Assembly: GCA_052387675.1 (NCBI GenBank)
Contig: JBQTIY010000007.1
Span: 248,001 to 312,000, forward strand
DNA: 64,000 nt
From: JBQTIY01 sp052387675
GTDB taxonomy: Bacteria; Planctomycetota; B15-G4
Direction of reading: 5' to 3'
Position 1 is the stretch's first letter, and every line of letters starts with the position of its first letter. The notes below the pieces were generated by a model. That model ran no database searches, was not told the DNA's origin, and worked only from the letters and a program-made list of their open reading frames with translations. Below are positions 36,198-45,002 of this stretch, piece by piece. The position numbers and the translations under genes are program-made.

Positions 36198-36214
36198 GGA
36201 CGCGCGCCCGGCGC
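36193..36214. terminator. Hairpin between convergent genes
   Basis: A 7-bp stem, GCGCCGG/CCGGCGC, with an 8-base loop lies 5 bases before the stop of the minus-strand membrane gene and 20 after that of the plus-strand gene. There is no T-run; possible bidirectional terminator. Confidence 0.35.
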
Positions 36215-36219
36215 CGCGC

Positions 36220-38067
36220 CTAGATCGGCTGCAAGCGCGGGAAGAGCCGGCGCAGCGCCTCGCGCAGCCAGCCGTCGCTGCTCTCATCCACAACCGGCGG
36301 CTCATCGTCGTCGCCGCCGTCGCGCCGGTCGCGGCTGATGATCAGGATGCGTGCCCGCGAAATGGCGTTGTGCGCCAAGGGGCTGTCCACGCCGCGGATG
36401 CCTTCGCTCTCCGGCGTCACGTCGTGCAGCACGATGTGCACGCCCTGCACGCCGAGGAAGTCCTGCTCGGCCACGGCCGCCGGCTCGGTCCGCCGCACGT
36501 GCCGCTCCACCAAGCGCTCAAGCACGTCACGCACCTGCTGGGCGGTCACCGCGTCTTCGATGTAGAAGACATCGATGCCGGCGCGCGCCATGACTTCGTG
36601 CAGAAAGCGGCGTAGGCGCGTGCCGAGCACGGACTGATAGGACTGGCCATAAGTCATCGCAGGCGGGCGGTCGCCCTCGCTGCGATCGTCGTCACGGGTG
36701 AGCCCCACCACCATCCAGCATTGCGGCACCAGAAAGGTGCCTTCGCCGCGGTCGCCGAAGCGCGGCCGCGCGGCGGCCAGCAGCCGCTCGATCGCCGCGA
36801 TCGCGCGCCGGCCCTTGTCGCGCTCATCGGCCTCATCCAGCACCAGAGCCGGGTCAGGAGCGAGCAGGAAGAGCGCGGCCGGCACACGCGCCAGTGGCAC
36901 CGGGCAGGGCGGCATGAGGCCGGCCGGAATGCCGACGAGCAGATCAGCATCCTCAGCCGAGGGCATGCTCTCGGAGACGATCAGCCGCCAGCCGGCGCGT
37001 TCGATCGCAAGGTGTTCGGCCTGCAGGCTGCCGCCCTCGGGACCGGGCGCTGCCCAGAGCACGCGACTGCGCTCGAAGGCTGGATCGAAAAGCCGCCGGC
37101 GCCGGTTGAACTCCGCCGTGGCCAGCACCATGCCGCCAGTGAAGAGCCAGGCCGCCGACCAGCCGTAGACGGCCACCAGCAGATCGGTGAGCGGCGTGGC
37201 GCTGAGCTCGCCGGCCGCGGCGCGCGGCGGCGCGAGCAGGGCCACGACGAGCAGCGCCAAAAGAGCCAGCAGCCGGTGCGTGTCGCGAATGAGTTCGCCC
37301 ACCGGCGCGGTGCGCGGCCGGCTGTCCTTGCCGAAAGCAATGTTCAGCCACGGCGCGCCCGGCGGGTCCACGGCGCGCAGCACCGTGGGCAGCACGGCCG
37401 CGAAACCCAGCGCGGCGAGGCAACCCTGAATCCCCGCGGCCCGATGCAGCGCCATGAGCAAAAGCGTGAGCAGCACGAGGCCGCCGGCCACCCTGCTGGC
37501 CCGCCAGAGCCCGCGCAGGCGCGTGCGCCCCTTGATGACCTCGAGCAGTCCGAGCAGGATCGCCGGCGTCTGCACCAGAATGCCGGTCAGCAGCAGCACC
37601 CACACCGCGCCGAGCAGCAGCACGTGTGCGGTGTACAGGCCGGGCCGGCGCAGCGCGAGGAGCAAGTCGCGCAGCAGGCCGTCGGCGGGCAGCAGCACCA
37701 CCGCCGCAAGCAGGGCGGTGATGACCGCGCGGCGCAGCGTCGTGAAGGCCGGCAGGCGCGGATGCCGCTGCGGATGGAAGTCCAGCCCCAGGCTGAGCAC
37801 GAGCCGGCCGCGCAGCCGCTGCACTGCGCCCAGCACCGTCTCCAGCAGGCCGCTGGTGAGCGGCAGGCTGCGGCGCCTCAGCAGCGAGCAGCCCACCAGG
37901 AAGAGTCCCGGCAGCAGCAGCACCAAGAGCACCGCATCCACGTCATCCGTGGCACGCGGTCCGGCCAGCTCGATGATCGCCACCGCCAGCAGCAGCAGCA
38001 GGATCTCCCCGTTGCCCGCCAGAGAGCGCAGGCGTGAGAGGACCGGCGAGCGAAGCAGGGCGCGCAT
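36220..38067 (-). CDS. Polytopic membrane protein of unknown function
   Basis: A 615-aa protein not recognised. The N-terminal half has about nine hydrophobic segments, two pairs at residues 20-60, others around 112-180, 195-235, and 268-320. The C-terminal half (from about 330) is soluble: LWAAPGPEGGSLQAEHLAIE, a Rossmann-like ADLLVGIPAGL, and FYIEDAVTAQQVRDVLERL. It ends in an Asp-rich segment (RRDGGDDDEPPVVDESSD) and a basic tail. The pattern suggests a membrane sensor or exporter component. It is divergent from the HAD phosphatase gene with 38 bases between starts. Confidence 0.6.
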   Translation of the reverse strand: MRALLRSPVLSRLRSLAGNGEILLLLLAVAIIELAGPRATDDVDAVLLVLLLPGLFLVGCSLLRRRSLPLTSGLLETVLGAVQRLRGRLVLSLGLDFHPQRHPRLPAFTTLRRAVITALLAAVVLLPADGLLRDLLLALRRPGLYTAHVLLLGAVWVLLLTGILVQTPAILLGLLEVIKGRTRLRGLWRASRVAGGLVLLTLLLMALHRAAGIQGCLAALGFAAVLPTVLRAVDPPGAPWLNIAFGKDSRPRTAPVGELIRDTHRLLALLALLVVALLAPPRAAAGELSATPLTDLLVAVYGWSAAWLFTGGMVLATAEFNRRRRLFDPAFERSRVLWAAPGPEGGSLQAEHLAIERAGWRLIVSESMPSAEDADLLVGIPAGLMPPCPVPLARVPAALFLLAPDPALVLDEADERDKGRRAIAAIERLLAAARPRFGDRGEGTFLVPQCWMVVGLTRDDDRSEGDRPPAMTYGQSYQSVLGTRLRRFLHEVMARAGIDVFYIEDAVTAQQVRDVLERLVERHVRRTEPAAVAEQDFLGVQGVHIVLHDVTPESEGIRGVDSPLAHNAISRARILIISRDRRDGGDDDEPPVVDESSDGWLREALRRLFPRLQPI

Positions 38068-38105
38068 GCCGGCATCTTAGCGGCGCAGCCTAGAATGCGC
38101 CGCTG

Positions 38106-38795
38106 ATGCCCACGCCCCGCGCCATCTTGCTCGATCTCGATGGCACCCTCATCGATGCCACCGACGCGCTCGCGGCCGGCATTCTCGAGCTGGCCGCGGA
38201 GGAAGGCCTCACCCCGCCGGGAGCCGCGGGCGGGCCAGGCGCTGCAGCCGCCGCTCAGGCTTGGGCGCGCGGCCGCGTGGGTTTTTCGCCTTACGAAACC
38301 TGGGCGCTGCTCGGCGCACGCGACCCCGAGGCGCTCGTCGGCCGCTTTCGCGCGCGCTACTTGCCGGGTCTGCCGGCGCGCACGCGCGTGATGGACGGGG
38401 CCCTCGCAGCACTCACGGCGCTCTCGGACGCCGGTCACCTGCTCGCCGTCGCCACCACACGGACCACCGACAGCGCCCGCGACACGCTGGCCCACGCGCA
38501 GTTGCTGCCCTTCATACGTTTCGTGGGCGGCGGCGATCTCGTTGAGCGCCACAAGCCGGCCCCCGATGTGCTGCTGCTGGCCCTGCGCGCGCTGAATTGC
38601 GCACCGCACGAGGCGCTCATGGTGGGCGATACGGCCGCCGACGTCTTGGCCGCCCGCGCGGCCGGCTGCCCCTGCTGGGCGGTGCTGGGCGGCACCCACG
38701 ACGAGCAGACATTGCGCGAATCGGGCGCTGACCGCATCCTGTTTGGCGGGATCGCGGATCTGCCCGCGGCCCTCGCACGCCACGGGAGAGAGTGA
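38106..38795 (+). CDS. HAD-family hydrolase (phosphoglycolate-phosphatase-like)
   Basis: A 229-aa haloacid-dehalogenase-type phosphatase. Motif I is LLDLDGTLIDA with the nucleophile Asp, motif II is ATTRTTD, motif III HKPAPDV (Lys) and motif IV MVGDTAADVLAA. A helical cap follows motif I, as in phosphoglycolate phosphatase/PpaX. The stop lies 3 bases before the peroxiredoxin gene, so they are co-transcribed. Substrate not determined; possible roles are phosphoglycolate repair or pyrophosphate hydrolysis. Confidence 0.9.
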   Translation: MPTPRAILLDLDGTLIDATDALAAGILELAAEEGLTPPGAAGGPGAAAAAQAWARGRVGFSPYETWALLGARDPEALVGRFRARYLPGLPARTRVMDGALAALTALSDAGHLLAVATTRTTDSARDTLAHAQLLPFIRFVGGGDLVERHKPAPDVLLLALRALNCAPHEALMVGDTAADVLAARAAGCPCWAVLGGTHDEQTLRESGADRILFGGIADLPAALARHGRE

Positions 38796-38798
38796 CCT

Positions 38799-39266
38799 AT
38801 GTTTTGGAAAAAGAAGAGTGGAATGCTGAAGGTGGGCGACAAGGCCCCCGACTTTCATGTGCTGGATCACGAGGGCCGGCCGGTGAGCTTGGCAAGCTTC
38901 GCCGGCCAGCGCGTCTTGGTGTGGTTCTATCCCAAGGCCGACACGCCGGGCTGCACGCTGGAGGGGCAGGGCTTCCGCGACCGCAGCGCGCAGATGCGCG
39001 CCGTCGGCGAGATCGTAGGCGTCTCTTTCGATGAGCCGGCCGCGAACAAGGCCTTCGTGGAGAAGCATCGCTTCCCCTTCCGGCTGCTCTGCGATCCGAG
39101 CAAGGCCATGAGCATGGCCTACGGCGCCTGCGCCGACGCCAGCGCCAAGTATCCCGACCGCATCACCTACATCATCGACAAGGACGGCGTCATTGAGTAC
39201 GCCGAGAAAGTCACCGACATTGCGGCGCACGTTGATGCGGCCACTGCACGGATGTGCGACGTATGA
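38799..39266 (+). CDS. Peroxiredoxin, BCP/AhpC-TSA family
   Basis: A 155-aa thiol peroxidase. The peroxidatic-Cys motif is PKADTPGCTLEG, with FYPK before it. In classical BCP the resolving Cys comes five residues after the peroxidatic one (CTKEAC); here that position is Gln (CTLEGQ), so it is either 1-Cys or uses one of the later cysteines (RLLCDPS or the near C-terminal Cys). The basic N-terminus MFWKKKSG is unusual. GGGAGAG precedes the ATG. It is the middle gene of a three-gene unit (HAD, peroxiredoxin, DUF4863). Confidence 0.9.
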   Translation: MFWKKKSGMLKVGDKAPDFHVLDHEGRPVSLASFAGQRVLVWFYPKADTPGCTLEGQGFRDRSAQMRAVGEIVGVSFDEPAANKAFVEKHRFPFRLLCDPSKAMSMAYGACADASAKYPDRITYIIDKDGVIEYAEKVTDIAAHVDAATARMCDV

Positions 39267-39772
39267 GCGCGGCGCTGCTCGCTCAACTCGAGGCGCCGAT
39301 GCGGGCCGCGGCCGGCGCCAAGCTGGCCGATCCGGCCGCCGCGCGCGCAGCTCTGGCACGCGCCTTTCCGCACGATGGACCCGAGGGCCGCGCGCTGCGC
39401 GCGACGCTGCTCGCCGCGGTGCAGGCCGGCACGATCTGCGATCGCGGCAAGGACGCCATTCGCTACTCGCGCTTGGCGAAGCCCGAGGCCACGCCGCACG
39501 CGCTCTCGGTAGATTTTGTGTGGATGACCGGCCCGGGCATTTCGCACCGGCATCCGCGCGGCGAAGTGAACCTCTGTTACGCCGTGGAAGGCGATCCGCG
39601 CTTCGATGGACAGCCCGAGGGCTGGGTGGTTTTCCCGCCGGGCAGCGAGCACGTGCCCACGGTGAGCGGCGGACGCATGCTCATCGTTTACTTCCTGCCG
39701 GGCGGCGCCGTGGAATGGACGGCAGCCCCTACGAGCCCAGCGTCTGCCGGGCCCAAGCCAGAAGCGCGATGA
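39263..39772 (+). CDS. DUF4863 family protein (4-hydroxylaminobenzoate-lyase-like cupin)
   Basis: A 169-aa protein of the DUF4863 family, which includes 4-hydroxylaminobenzoate lyase (PnbB), a cupin-type enzyme. The core GPGISHRHPRGEVNLCYAVEG supplies cupin metal ligands (two His, Glu), followed by GWVVFPPGSEHVPTV and MLIVYFLPGGAVEW. The ATGA overlap with the peroxiredoxin indicates coupled translation. Without nitroaromatic-degradation genes nearby, a lyase role is only a guess. Its last 44 bases overlap the convergent ICMT-like gene. Confidence 0.75.
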   Translation: MSAALLAQLEAPMRAAAGAKLADPAAARAALARAFPHDGPEGRALRATLLAAVQAGTICDRGKDAIRYSRLAKPEATPHALSVDFVWMTGPGISHRHPRGEVNLCYAVEGDPRFDGQPEGWVVFPPGSEHVPTVSGGRMLIVYFLPGGAVEWTAAPTSPASAGPKPEAR

Positions 39773-40361
39773 CCGCGACGAGCAGCACGGCGCTGCGCTC
39801 GGTCTTGAAGACCTTCTTCCAAGGGTAGGGCGGACGCTCGGCTGACCCGCTCGGTCGCGGGGGGCGCGGCAGGAAGCGCGGCACCGCGGCGCAGTAGGCG
39901 CGGAACTCGTCACCGTAGAGCCGCTGCAAGACGCGCTCCTCCCAGGCCACGACAGCGGCGTACCAAGCGAGGCAGGTCAGTGCGGCGAGGCTCGCCAGCC
40001 AGGCCGGCCCGAGCGCGAGGCAGGCGCCCGCCAGGCCGAGCGCATTGGCGAGGTAGAGCGGATTGCGCACCCAGGCGAAGGGCCCGCTGGTGACGAGGAC
40101 CTTGCGCTCTTGCGCCTTGCGCGAGTGCACGCGCACCGAGCCGCGTAAATGCCGACAGCACCACAGGCGCAGCAGCAGATGCAGCACAAGCAGGACCAGG
40201 CCTGCGGCGAGGCCCAGCGGTCGCGCACCGCCGAGCAAGGCTGCTGCCAGCACGAAGGGCAGATGCACCAAGCGCCGGTTGTCAAAGAGCCAGCCGCTTT
40301 CGCGCTCCGCTGCGCTGCCGGCAGGCGCGGCCGCGTCGGGTTCGACGAGCGGTGCGCTCAC
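39729..40361 (-). CDS. Isoprenylcysteine carboxyl methyltransferase-like membrane protein (second copy)
   Basis: A 210-aa membrane methyltransferase, last gene of a five-gene overlapping operon. The SAM motif is GPFAWVRNPLYLANALG, followed by WEERVLQRLYGDEFRAYC. It is closely similar along its length to the 15551-16219 protein, down to the PYPWKKV segment before the C-terminal helix, so they are paralogues. The GTG start overlaps the upstream stop (GTGA); upstream in-frame sequence is shadow of the kinase-fold gene. Target not known. Confidence 0.8.
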   Translation of the reverse strand: MSAPLVEPDAAAPAGSAAERESGWLFDNRRLVHLPFVLAAALLGGARPLGLAAGLVLLVLHLLLRLWCCRHLRGSVRVHSRKAQERKVLVTSGPFAWVRNPLYLANALGLAGACLALGPAWLASLAALTCLAWYAAVVAWEERVLQRLYGDEFRAYCAAVPRFLPRPPRPSGSAERPPYPWKKVFKTERSAVLLVAVIALLAWARQTLGS

Positions 40362-42139
40362 GAGCGCCCCCGCGCGCCGGGCCCGGTCGCCTCGCCAGCG
40401 GCCGCCGCGGTGGCCGCGGCGCCGCCTGCTAGCACCGCTTCCAGTTGCTCCAAGACTTCGTACTTGCCGAGTCGCGGCGACGCACCACGCCTCGCGCGGC
40501 GACGCTGCTCGCGCCGCCGATCCAGCCGCCACATGAGGCGCCAGAAGGCCGAGCGCGGGTGCAGGTAACGGCGCACAGTTTCCTCGAGCAGTTCGCGCGC
40601 GCCATAGGCCTGCACGAAGAGGCGCAGATCCTCGGCGAAGTGGACACCTGCGCCGATGCGCGCCAGCGAGCGCAAGCACTCGGCGACTTCCTTGGCCACG
40701 AGCGGGCGCAAGTCGCCGCGGCGCACATAAGCATTCTCCAAGTCGAAGCTCACCAGCCGCTCGCCGCTGACCAGGACGTGGTCGAGACTGCCGTGCTCCT
40801 GGATGAGGCCCGACTCTTGCCGCTCCAGCGCGAGCCGGTGCCGCTGGGCGAGCGTGCGCGCGAAGCGCCCCAGCAAAGTGCGGCGCGTGGCCGCGGACAG
40901 GCCGGGCTCTTCGAGTGCGGCGTGCAGCGAGCGGCCCTCGATCCACTCCAGGATCCGTGTGCGGGGATTGACGAGGCCGGGGTGCTGGTCCGCGAGTTCG
41001 CGCGGCACGTCGAAACCCGCCGCGCGCCAGAGCGCCAGCAGCCGCCCCTCAGTGGCCCGCCGCGCCGCGCCGGAGGGCCGGCTCTTGCCGCCACGCAGCG
41101 CGTAGCCGAGTTCGCGCACGCAGCGCGTGACGAAGGGACCGCGCTCACCGTAGTACTTCTGCACCACCGGGCCGCGCGCCGTCTCCACGCGCCACACGCG
41201 ATTGCCTTGCAGCGCTCCGGTGGGCAGCACTCCGGTGGGCACGCTGCGCCGCCCGCCGGTCAGCGAGGCCGCGTCCAGGCGCCGGCGCAGATCCAGCGCC
41301 ACGGCGTATTTGCTCCAGCGACTCTGGTGCTTGGGCTTGAGCCGGTAATCGAGCCGGCGCCCCAAGCGAATGAACAGATTCCCGTTGCGGAAGGCGTGCT
41401 CCCAGGCCGCGAGCAGCAGCGTCTTGTCGGGGTAGTGCGCCACGAGTTCATCGAGCAGCTCTGCGTACTTCTCGGCGCCGAAAAACTTTCCGCAGGAGCG
41501 CAAGTAGGCCAAGAGCTCGCGCCCCACCAGGTCGCGGACCTTGCGCGAAGTGAAGCAGATCTCGAAATCAAAGTACGTGAAGCCGCCCTGCCAGAGCATG
41601 ACGTGCTTCATGTCGCCGTTCTCGTGGATCAGGCGCGGCTCACCCAGCGCCACGGCCAGTTCGTGCCGACGGTGCCACTCGCCGACGAAGCGCCGCCACG
41701 TGGCGAGGCGCTCGGGCCAGGGCACGCTTTCGTCCACGAAGTACTCGCGGAAGTGCCGGCCGGGCGTCCAGTCGTAGAGCATGTAGCCCTGCTCGGGCAG
41801 CCCCTCCACGCGCACTTCGGGATGCATCCCGAAGCAGCGAAAGCCGTGGCGCTCCCAGAGCCGGATGCACTCGGTCTCTTGGCGGAAGCGCGCGCGCGGC
41901 ATGTGCGAGCTGCGCCCGGTGAGCAGCCGATTGCCGAGCGTCTTCTTCCAGTGCAAGAGCGCGCCGCGGCTGCCGAAATAGACCTTGAGCACGGCGGCGC
42001 CGTCGGTGCCGCCGGCGAAGGGAATCTTCCAGACGAAGTTGCCTTCGCCGGCCAGCGCCTCGCGCGGCAATTCGCTGAGACGCAAGCTCCGAGGCGCGGG
42101 AGCGGGCGCAGCGGGGTCCGACGCGACACCTGTCGTCAT
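40358..42139 (-). CDS. Tandem kinase-fold protein (two LPS-kinase/Bud32-like domains)
   Basis: A 593-aa protein with two successive kinase-like domains. Domain 1 (about 25-330): AVLKVYF with Lys52, EGLPEQGYMLYDWTPG hinge, catalytic-loop HENGDMKHV at 172-180 and FDFE at 190-193. Domain 2 (about 330-540): VVQKYYGERGP, ILEWIEGRS hinge, HGSLDHV at 449-455 and FDLE at 465-468. In domain 2 the catalytic Asp position is Ser, so it may be a pseudokinase. The type resembles lipopolysaccharide kinases (WaaP/KdkA) and RIO/Bud32. ATG 42139 overlaps the Rieske gene stop by 4 bases. Confidence 0.72.
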   Translation of the reverse strand: MTTGVASDPAAPAPAPRSLRLSELPREALAGEGNFVWKIPFAGGTDGAAVLKVYFGSRGALLHWKKTLGNRLLTGRSSHMPRARFRQETECIRLWERHGFRCFGMHPEVRVEGLPEQGYMLYDWTPGRHFREYFVDESVPWPERLATWRRFVGEWHRRHELAVALGEPRLIHENGDMKHVMLWQGGFTYFDFEICFTSRKVRDLVGRELLAYLRSCGKFFGAEKYAELLDELVAHYPDKTLLLAAWEHAFRNGNLFIRLGRRLDYRLKPKHQSRWSKYAVALDLRRRLDAASLTGGRRSVPTGVLPTGALQGNRVWRVETARGPVVQKYYGERGPFVTRCVRELGYALRGGKSRPSGAARRATEGRLLALWRAAGFDVPRELADQHPGLVNPRTRILEWIEGRSLHAALEEPGLSAATRRTLLGRFARTLAQRHRLALERQESGLIQEHGSLDHVLVSGERLVSFDLENAYVRRGDLRPLVAKEVAECLRSLARIGAGVHFAEDLRLFVQAYGARELLEETVRRYLHPRSAFWRLMWRLDRRREQRRRARRGASPRLGKYEVLEQLEAVLAGGAAATAAAAGEATGPGARGRS

Positions 42140-44058
42140 GGCCGACCGCTGTCGAGGAGCCGCACGAACTCGCTCGGCTCGGCCTTGAGCACGAGCAGAT
42201 CGTCGTGCTGCTCGAGCAGGCCGCGCACGCGTAGCGGCTCGGCCACGCGATCCAGGATCTCGGCGTTGAGGGCGCGGCCGTCGCGCCCAACCAAGAGCAA
42301 GCCCGCCTCGCCGCCCTCCGACAGACGCACGAGCAGCAGCACCGGCAGGCCGCCACTCAGACAGCGCACGGCGCAGGCGCGATGCGTGCGCGTGTCCGCC
42401 GGCACCATGACACCGAAGTGGCACTTGCTGTCCACGATCTCGCCGACCACTTCGATCTCGCCCAGGACCAGCGCCGCAGGCGGCGGCTCGGCGGGCGCGC
42501 CGGCAGCGGCGGCCGACAGCTCTAGCGCCGACGTTTCGGCAGAGGCCGGCAGCACCATCGGCGCGTCGGCAAGTTCGAGCATGACCTGACCCTGGCGATG
42601 GACGAGTGAGCCGCGCAGGCGCACAGTCTGCCCGTCGAGGCCGGCCACAAGCGACTCGGCGCCGTGCTTGCCCGGCGCCACGAGCAGATAACGCGACACG
42701 AGCGGCACCGCGTGGCCGGCCACGAGTCCTGGCCGCCGCACGCGCAGCGAGGGCGTCGGCTGCTCGGCGAGCTGGCCCTCAAAGTCGCGCACGATCCCAA
42801 ACTCGAAGTCTGCGGGTTGGAAGGGTCCCAGCGCGGCGGCCAGGCCGGCCGCGAGCAGGGACACCACGAGCAAGAGCAGAAGCGAGCTGCGTCGCAGCGC
42901 GCGCGCCACCGAGGCCGCCGCCGGCAGGTAGCCGATGTAGAAGGGCTCCACGCCCTTCGCGCGCGTTTGCTCGGACGCGCAGCGCGCCGGCTCTTGCGGC
43001 GTGCCCGCCGGCGCCGGGCGGGGGTCCACCTGCACGCGTCCCTCCACGAGCCGCACGCGATAGGTCGCCACGCGCTCGGTGAAAGGCGGCGGCGAGCAGC
43101 CGTCTTCGGGGCGGTACTGGTAACCATGCCAGGGGCACGTCACGCAGCCGTCCACGATGCGTCCCTCGCCGAGCGGTCCGCCTTGATGCCGGCAGACATT
43201 GCTCAGTGCGGCGACGCGGCCCTGCCAGCGAAAGATCGCCACGCGCTCGCCGGAAAGCAGCACGACTCGCGCTCGGTCCTCGGGAATCTCCGACGCGAGG
43301 CCGGTGTCCACCCAGTCGACTTCGGCGGCGGCAGGCGTCGGCCGCTGTGCACCAGCACCGCCCGCGCCCGCCGCAGCGCGCTCTGTGCCGCTCCGGTCGC
43401 CTCGGCGCTCCCGCAGTCCCGCAGCGAGGTGCCAGCCGCCCACCCAGAGCACACCAAGGCCGAGCAGAGCCGCGCGCGTCCATCCGACTTCATCTTGCAG
43501 CACGCCGAAGCCCACATGGAGCACGAGCAAGAGCCAGGCCACGTAGACCAGCATGTGCAGCGCCTTCCACAGCGGGGCGCCGAGATTCGCGAGCCAGAAG
43601 TCATGGCTCGTGGCGGCCATGAGGGACAGGATGAGCAGCGCCGCCGCACCGAAGATCTGGAAGGGCAGGCGTTGCAAACTGTCCCAGGCCGACTCGGCTG
43701 TGAGCAGCGAGACGAGCGGGTTCACGTCGCCGAGGGCGTGATATTGGAAGAGCGCGAATGCGCCGTGCAGGGCCGCCAGGCAGAACATCGCCACGCCGAG
43801 GTGGCGGCGGTTGTAGAGCAGCGGCAGCCAGCGCGGCTGGAAGCGACAGAGCGGGCCGAGCGTGAGAATCAGGTGCAGCAGGATGATGGCGCCGCTGCCG
43901 GTGGCGCGCAGGATCAGCGTCTCGGCGGTGGCCTGCGGATGCAGCGCCGCGCCGACGCCCAGAAACACGCCGAGATAGAGCAAAGCGCCGGCGAGCAGCA
44001 CCAAGTCATAGCGCTGCTTGTTGCGGTTCCAGCTCACCGCGCGATAGCCGACGCTCAC
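42136..44058 (-). CDS. Ferric-reductase-like membrane protein fused to a Rieske [2Fe-2S] domain
   Basis: A 640-aa membrane redox protein. Residues 15-215 hold six hydrophobic segments with heme-type histidines (H62, H86, H98, H152, H168, H181), matching the ferric-reductase/YedZ type. A Rieske domain follows at 245-335 (C289-x-H291 ... C308-x2-H311, CRHQGG and CPWHGYQY). One more helix lies near 388-408. The C-terminal soluble part ends in a segment with DSKCHFGVM, HRACAVRC and LSGGLP, a Cys/His pattern seen in other such fusions but unnamed. The first and last junctions overlap neighbours by 4 bases. It likely passes electrons across the membrane; the acceptor is unknown. Confidence 0.85.
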   Translation of the reverse strand: MSVGYRAVSWNRNKQRYDLVLLAGALLYLGVFLGVGAALHPQATAETLILRATGSGAIILLHLILTLGPLCRFQPRWLPLLYNRRHLGVAMFCLAALHGAFALFQYHALGDVNPLVSLLTAESAWDSLQRLPFQIFGAAALLILSLMAATSHDFWLANLGAPLWKALHMLVYVAWLLLVLHVGFGVLQDEVGWTRAALLGLGVLWVGGWHLAAGLRERRGDRSGTERAAAGAGGAGAQRPTPAAAEVDWVDTGLASEIPEDRARVVLLSGERVAIFRWQGRVAALSNVCRHQGGPLGEGRIVDGCVTCPWHGYQYRPEDGCSPPPFTERVATYRVRLVEGRVQVDPRPAPAGTPQEPARCASEQTRAKGVEPFYIGYLPAAASVARALRRSSLLLLLVVSLLAAGLAAALGPFQPADFEFGIVRDFEGQLAEQPTPSLRVRRPGLVAGHAVPLVSRYLLVAPGKHGAESLVAGLDGQTVRLRGSLVHRQGQVMLELADAPMVLPASAETSALELSAAAAGAPAEPPPAALVLGEIEVVGEIVDSKCHFGVMVPADTRTHRACAVRCLSGGLPVLLLVRLSEGGEAGLLLVGRDGRALNAEILDRVAEPLRVRGLLEQHDDLLVLKAEPSEFVRLLDSGRP

Positions 44059-44618
44059 GGTTGGTCGTCGAGCCTCTCGACGCCGCGCGGGAAGAAGGCC
44101 CGCGCGATCTCCTCGGCCTGCGCGAGGCTGTACAGGATGAGGTGTCCGGCCTCGCCGACTCGCTCCTTGGGCAGGCGGAAGTGCCCGGCGCCATCGCCGC
44201 GCAGCGCGCCGAGCAAGTAGGCCGAGCCGAGCCGGGCCTCCAGATCGCCCGCGCGCGACGTCACGCCTGTCTCGTCGGGCAGCCAGTAGAGCAGCACGTC
44301 CGGCCGGCGCAGCGCCGTCAGCGGGGTCAACTCCAGCCAGAAGCCGTCATCGCCACTCTGCGCCTCGGGCCGCCAGAGCCGGGTACGAATCGCCGCGCCC
44401 TCCCAAAGATCGTCGCGCTCCCAGGCCGGCGGCGCCGCAGACGAGGCCTTGAGCTCAATCGCTCCGAGCGTTTCGAGTGCAGCGCGCGGCTGGACTCCGT
44501 CCCACACCTCATCGTTGTTGCGAGAACGCGCGTCCAGCGCCAAGAGCAGGCCCACGAAGGCCAGCGGCGCGATGACCGCGAGCGTGCGCAGATGCCGGCG
44601 GCGCAGACGGAAGTTCAT
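44055..44618 (-). CDS. Hypothetical membrane-anchored protein
   Basis: A 187-aa protein not recognised. A basic N-terminus (MNFRLRRRHLRT) precedes one membrane helix at about 11-29. The rest is a soluble extracytoplasmic domain of mixed strand/helix type, with YWLPDETGVTSRAGDLEARLG and GAGHFRLPKERVGEAGHLIL as marked segments. ATG 44618 overlaps the small membrane gene stop by 4 bases, and its own stop overlaps the Rieske gene start by 4 bases. Position argues for a dedicated subunit of the ferric-reductase/Rieske complex. Confidence 0.65.
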   Translation of the reverse strand: MNFRLRRRHLRTLAVIAPLAFVGLLLALDARSRNNDEVWDGVQPRAALETLGAIELKASSAAPPAWERDDLWEGAAIRTRLWRPEAQSGDDGFWLELTPLTALRRPDVLLYWLPDETGVTSRAGDLEARLGSAYLLGALRGDGAGHFRLPKERVGEAGHLILYSLAQAEEIARAFFPRGVERLDDQP

Positions 44619-44839
44619 CGCGCCGAATCCGTTGCCGGCGCGTTGACCGCGCGCCACCAGCGCATCAGCAGCAGAGGCCAGAAGGCGGCGGCGCCGGGCA
44701 GGATGAGCAGGCGGAAGCCCCAGGTTGCAGAACGCGCTCCCGCGTCCACTCGCTGCACGCCGATCGCTACGAAGACCAGCGCGAACACCAGCCCCGCCAA
44801 GGCGTAGGCAGCCAGCACCGCCACGAATCCCTCGACCAT
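44615..44839 (-). CDS. Small two-helix membrane protein
   Basis: A 74-aa protein with two hydrophobic segments (residues 4-26 and 42-58) and the end LLILPGAAAFWPLLLMRWWR. First gene of the five-gene operon. ATG at 44839 has CGGAGG 8 bases upstream, the best ribosome site in the operon; longer in-frame starts lie in the divergent promoter region. No domain name is known to me. Likely a small subunit of the membrane redox complex. Confidence 0.7.
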   Translation of the reverse strand: MVEGFVAVLAAYALAGLVFALVFVAIGVQRVDAGARSATWGFRLLILPGAAAFWPLLLMRWWRAVNAPATDSAR

Positions 44840-45002
44840 CGCGAAGCCTCCGTTCACCGTCGCGAATGATAACGAGGACGCTAGCGCGAAATCGCCCGCT
44901 CCCTTAGGCTGGCCAGCCCTTTGCATCTCGGCCCCGAGGACTCGGCCCTCACCGCTTGGGCCGACCTCGACCGACCTCGGCCCCACCACGGAGATCCTCG
45001 GC

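Noticed and set aside
40445..42589. 714-codon plus-strand frame
   Set aside because: Shadow of the kinase-fold gene; composition and lack of motifs mark it as non-coding.
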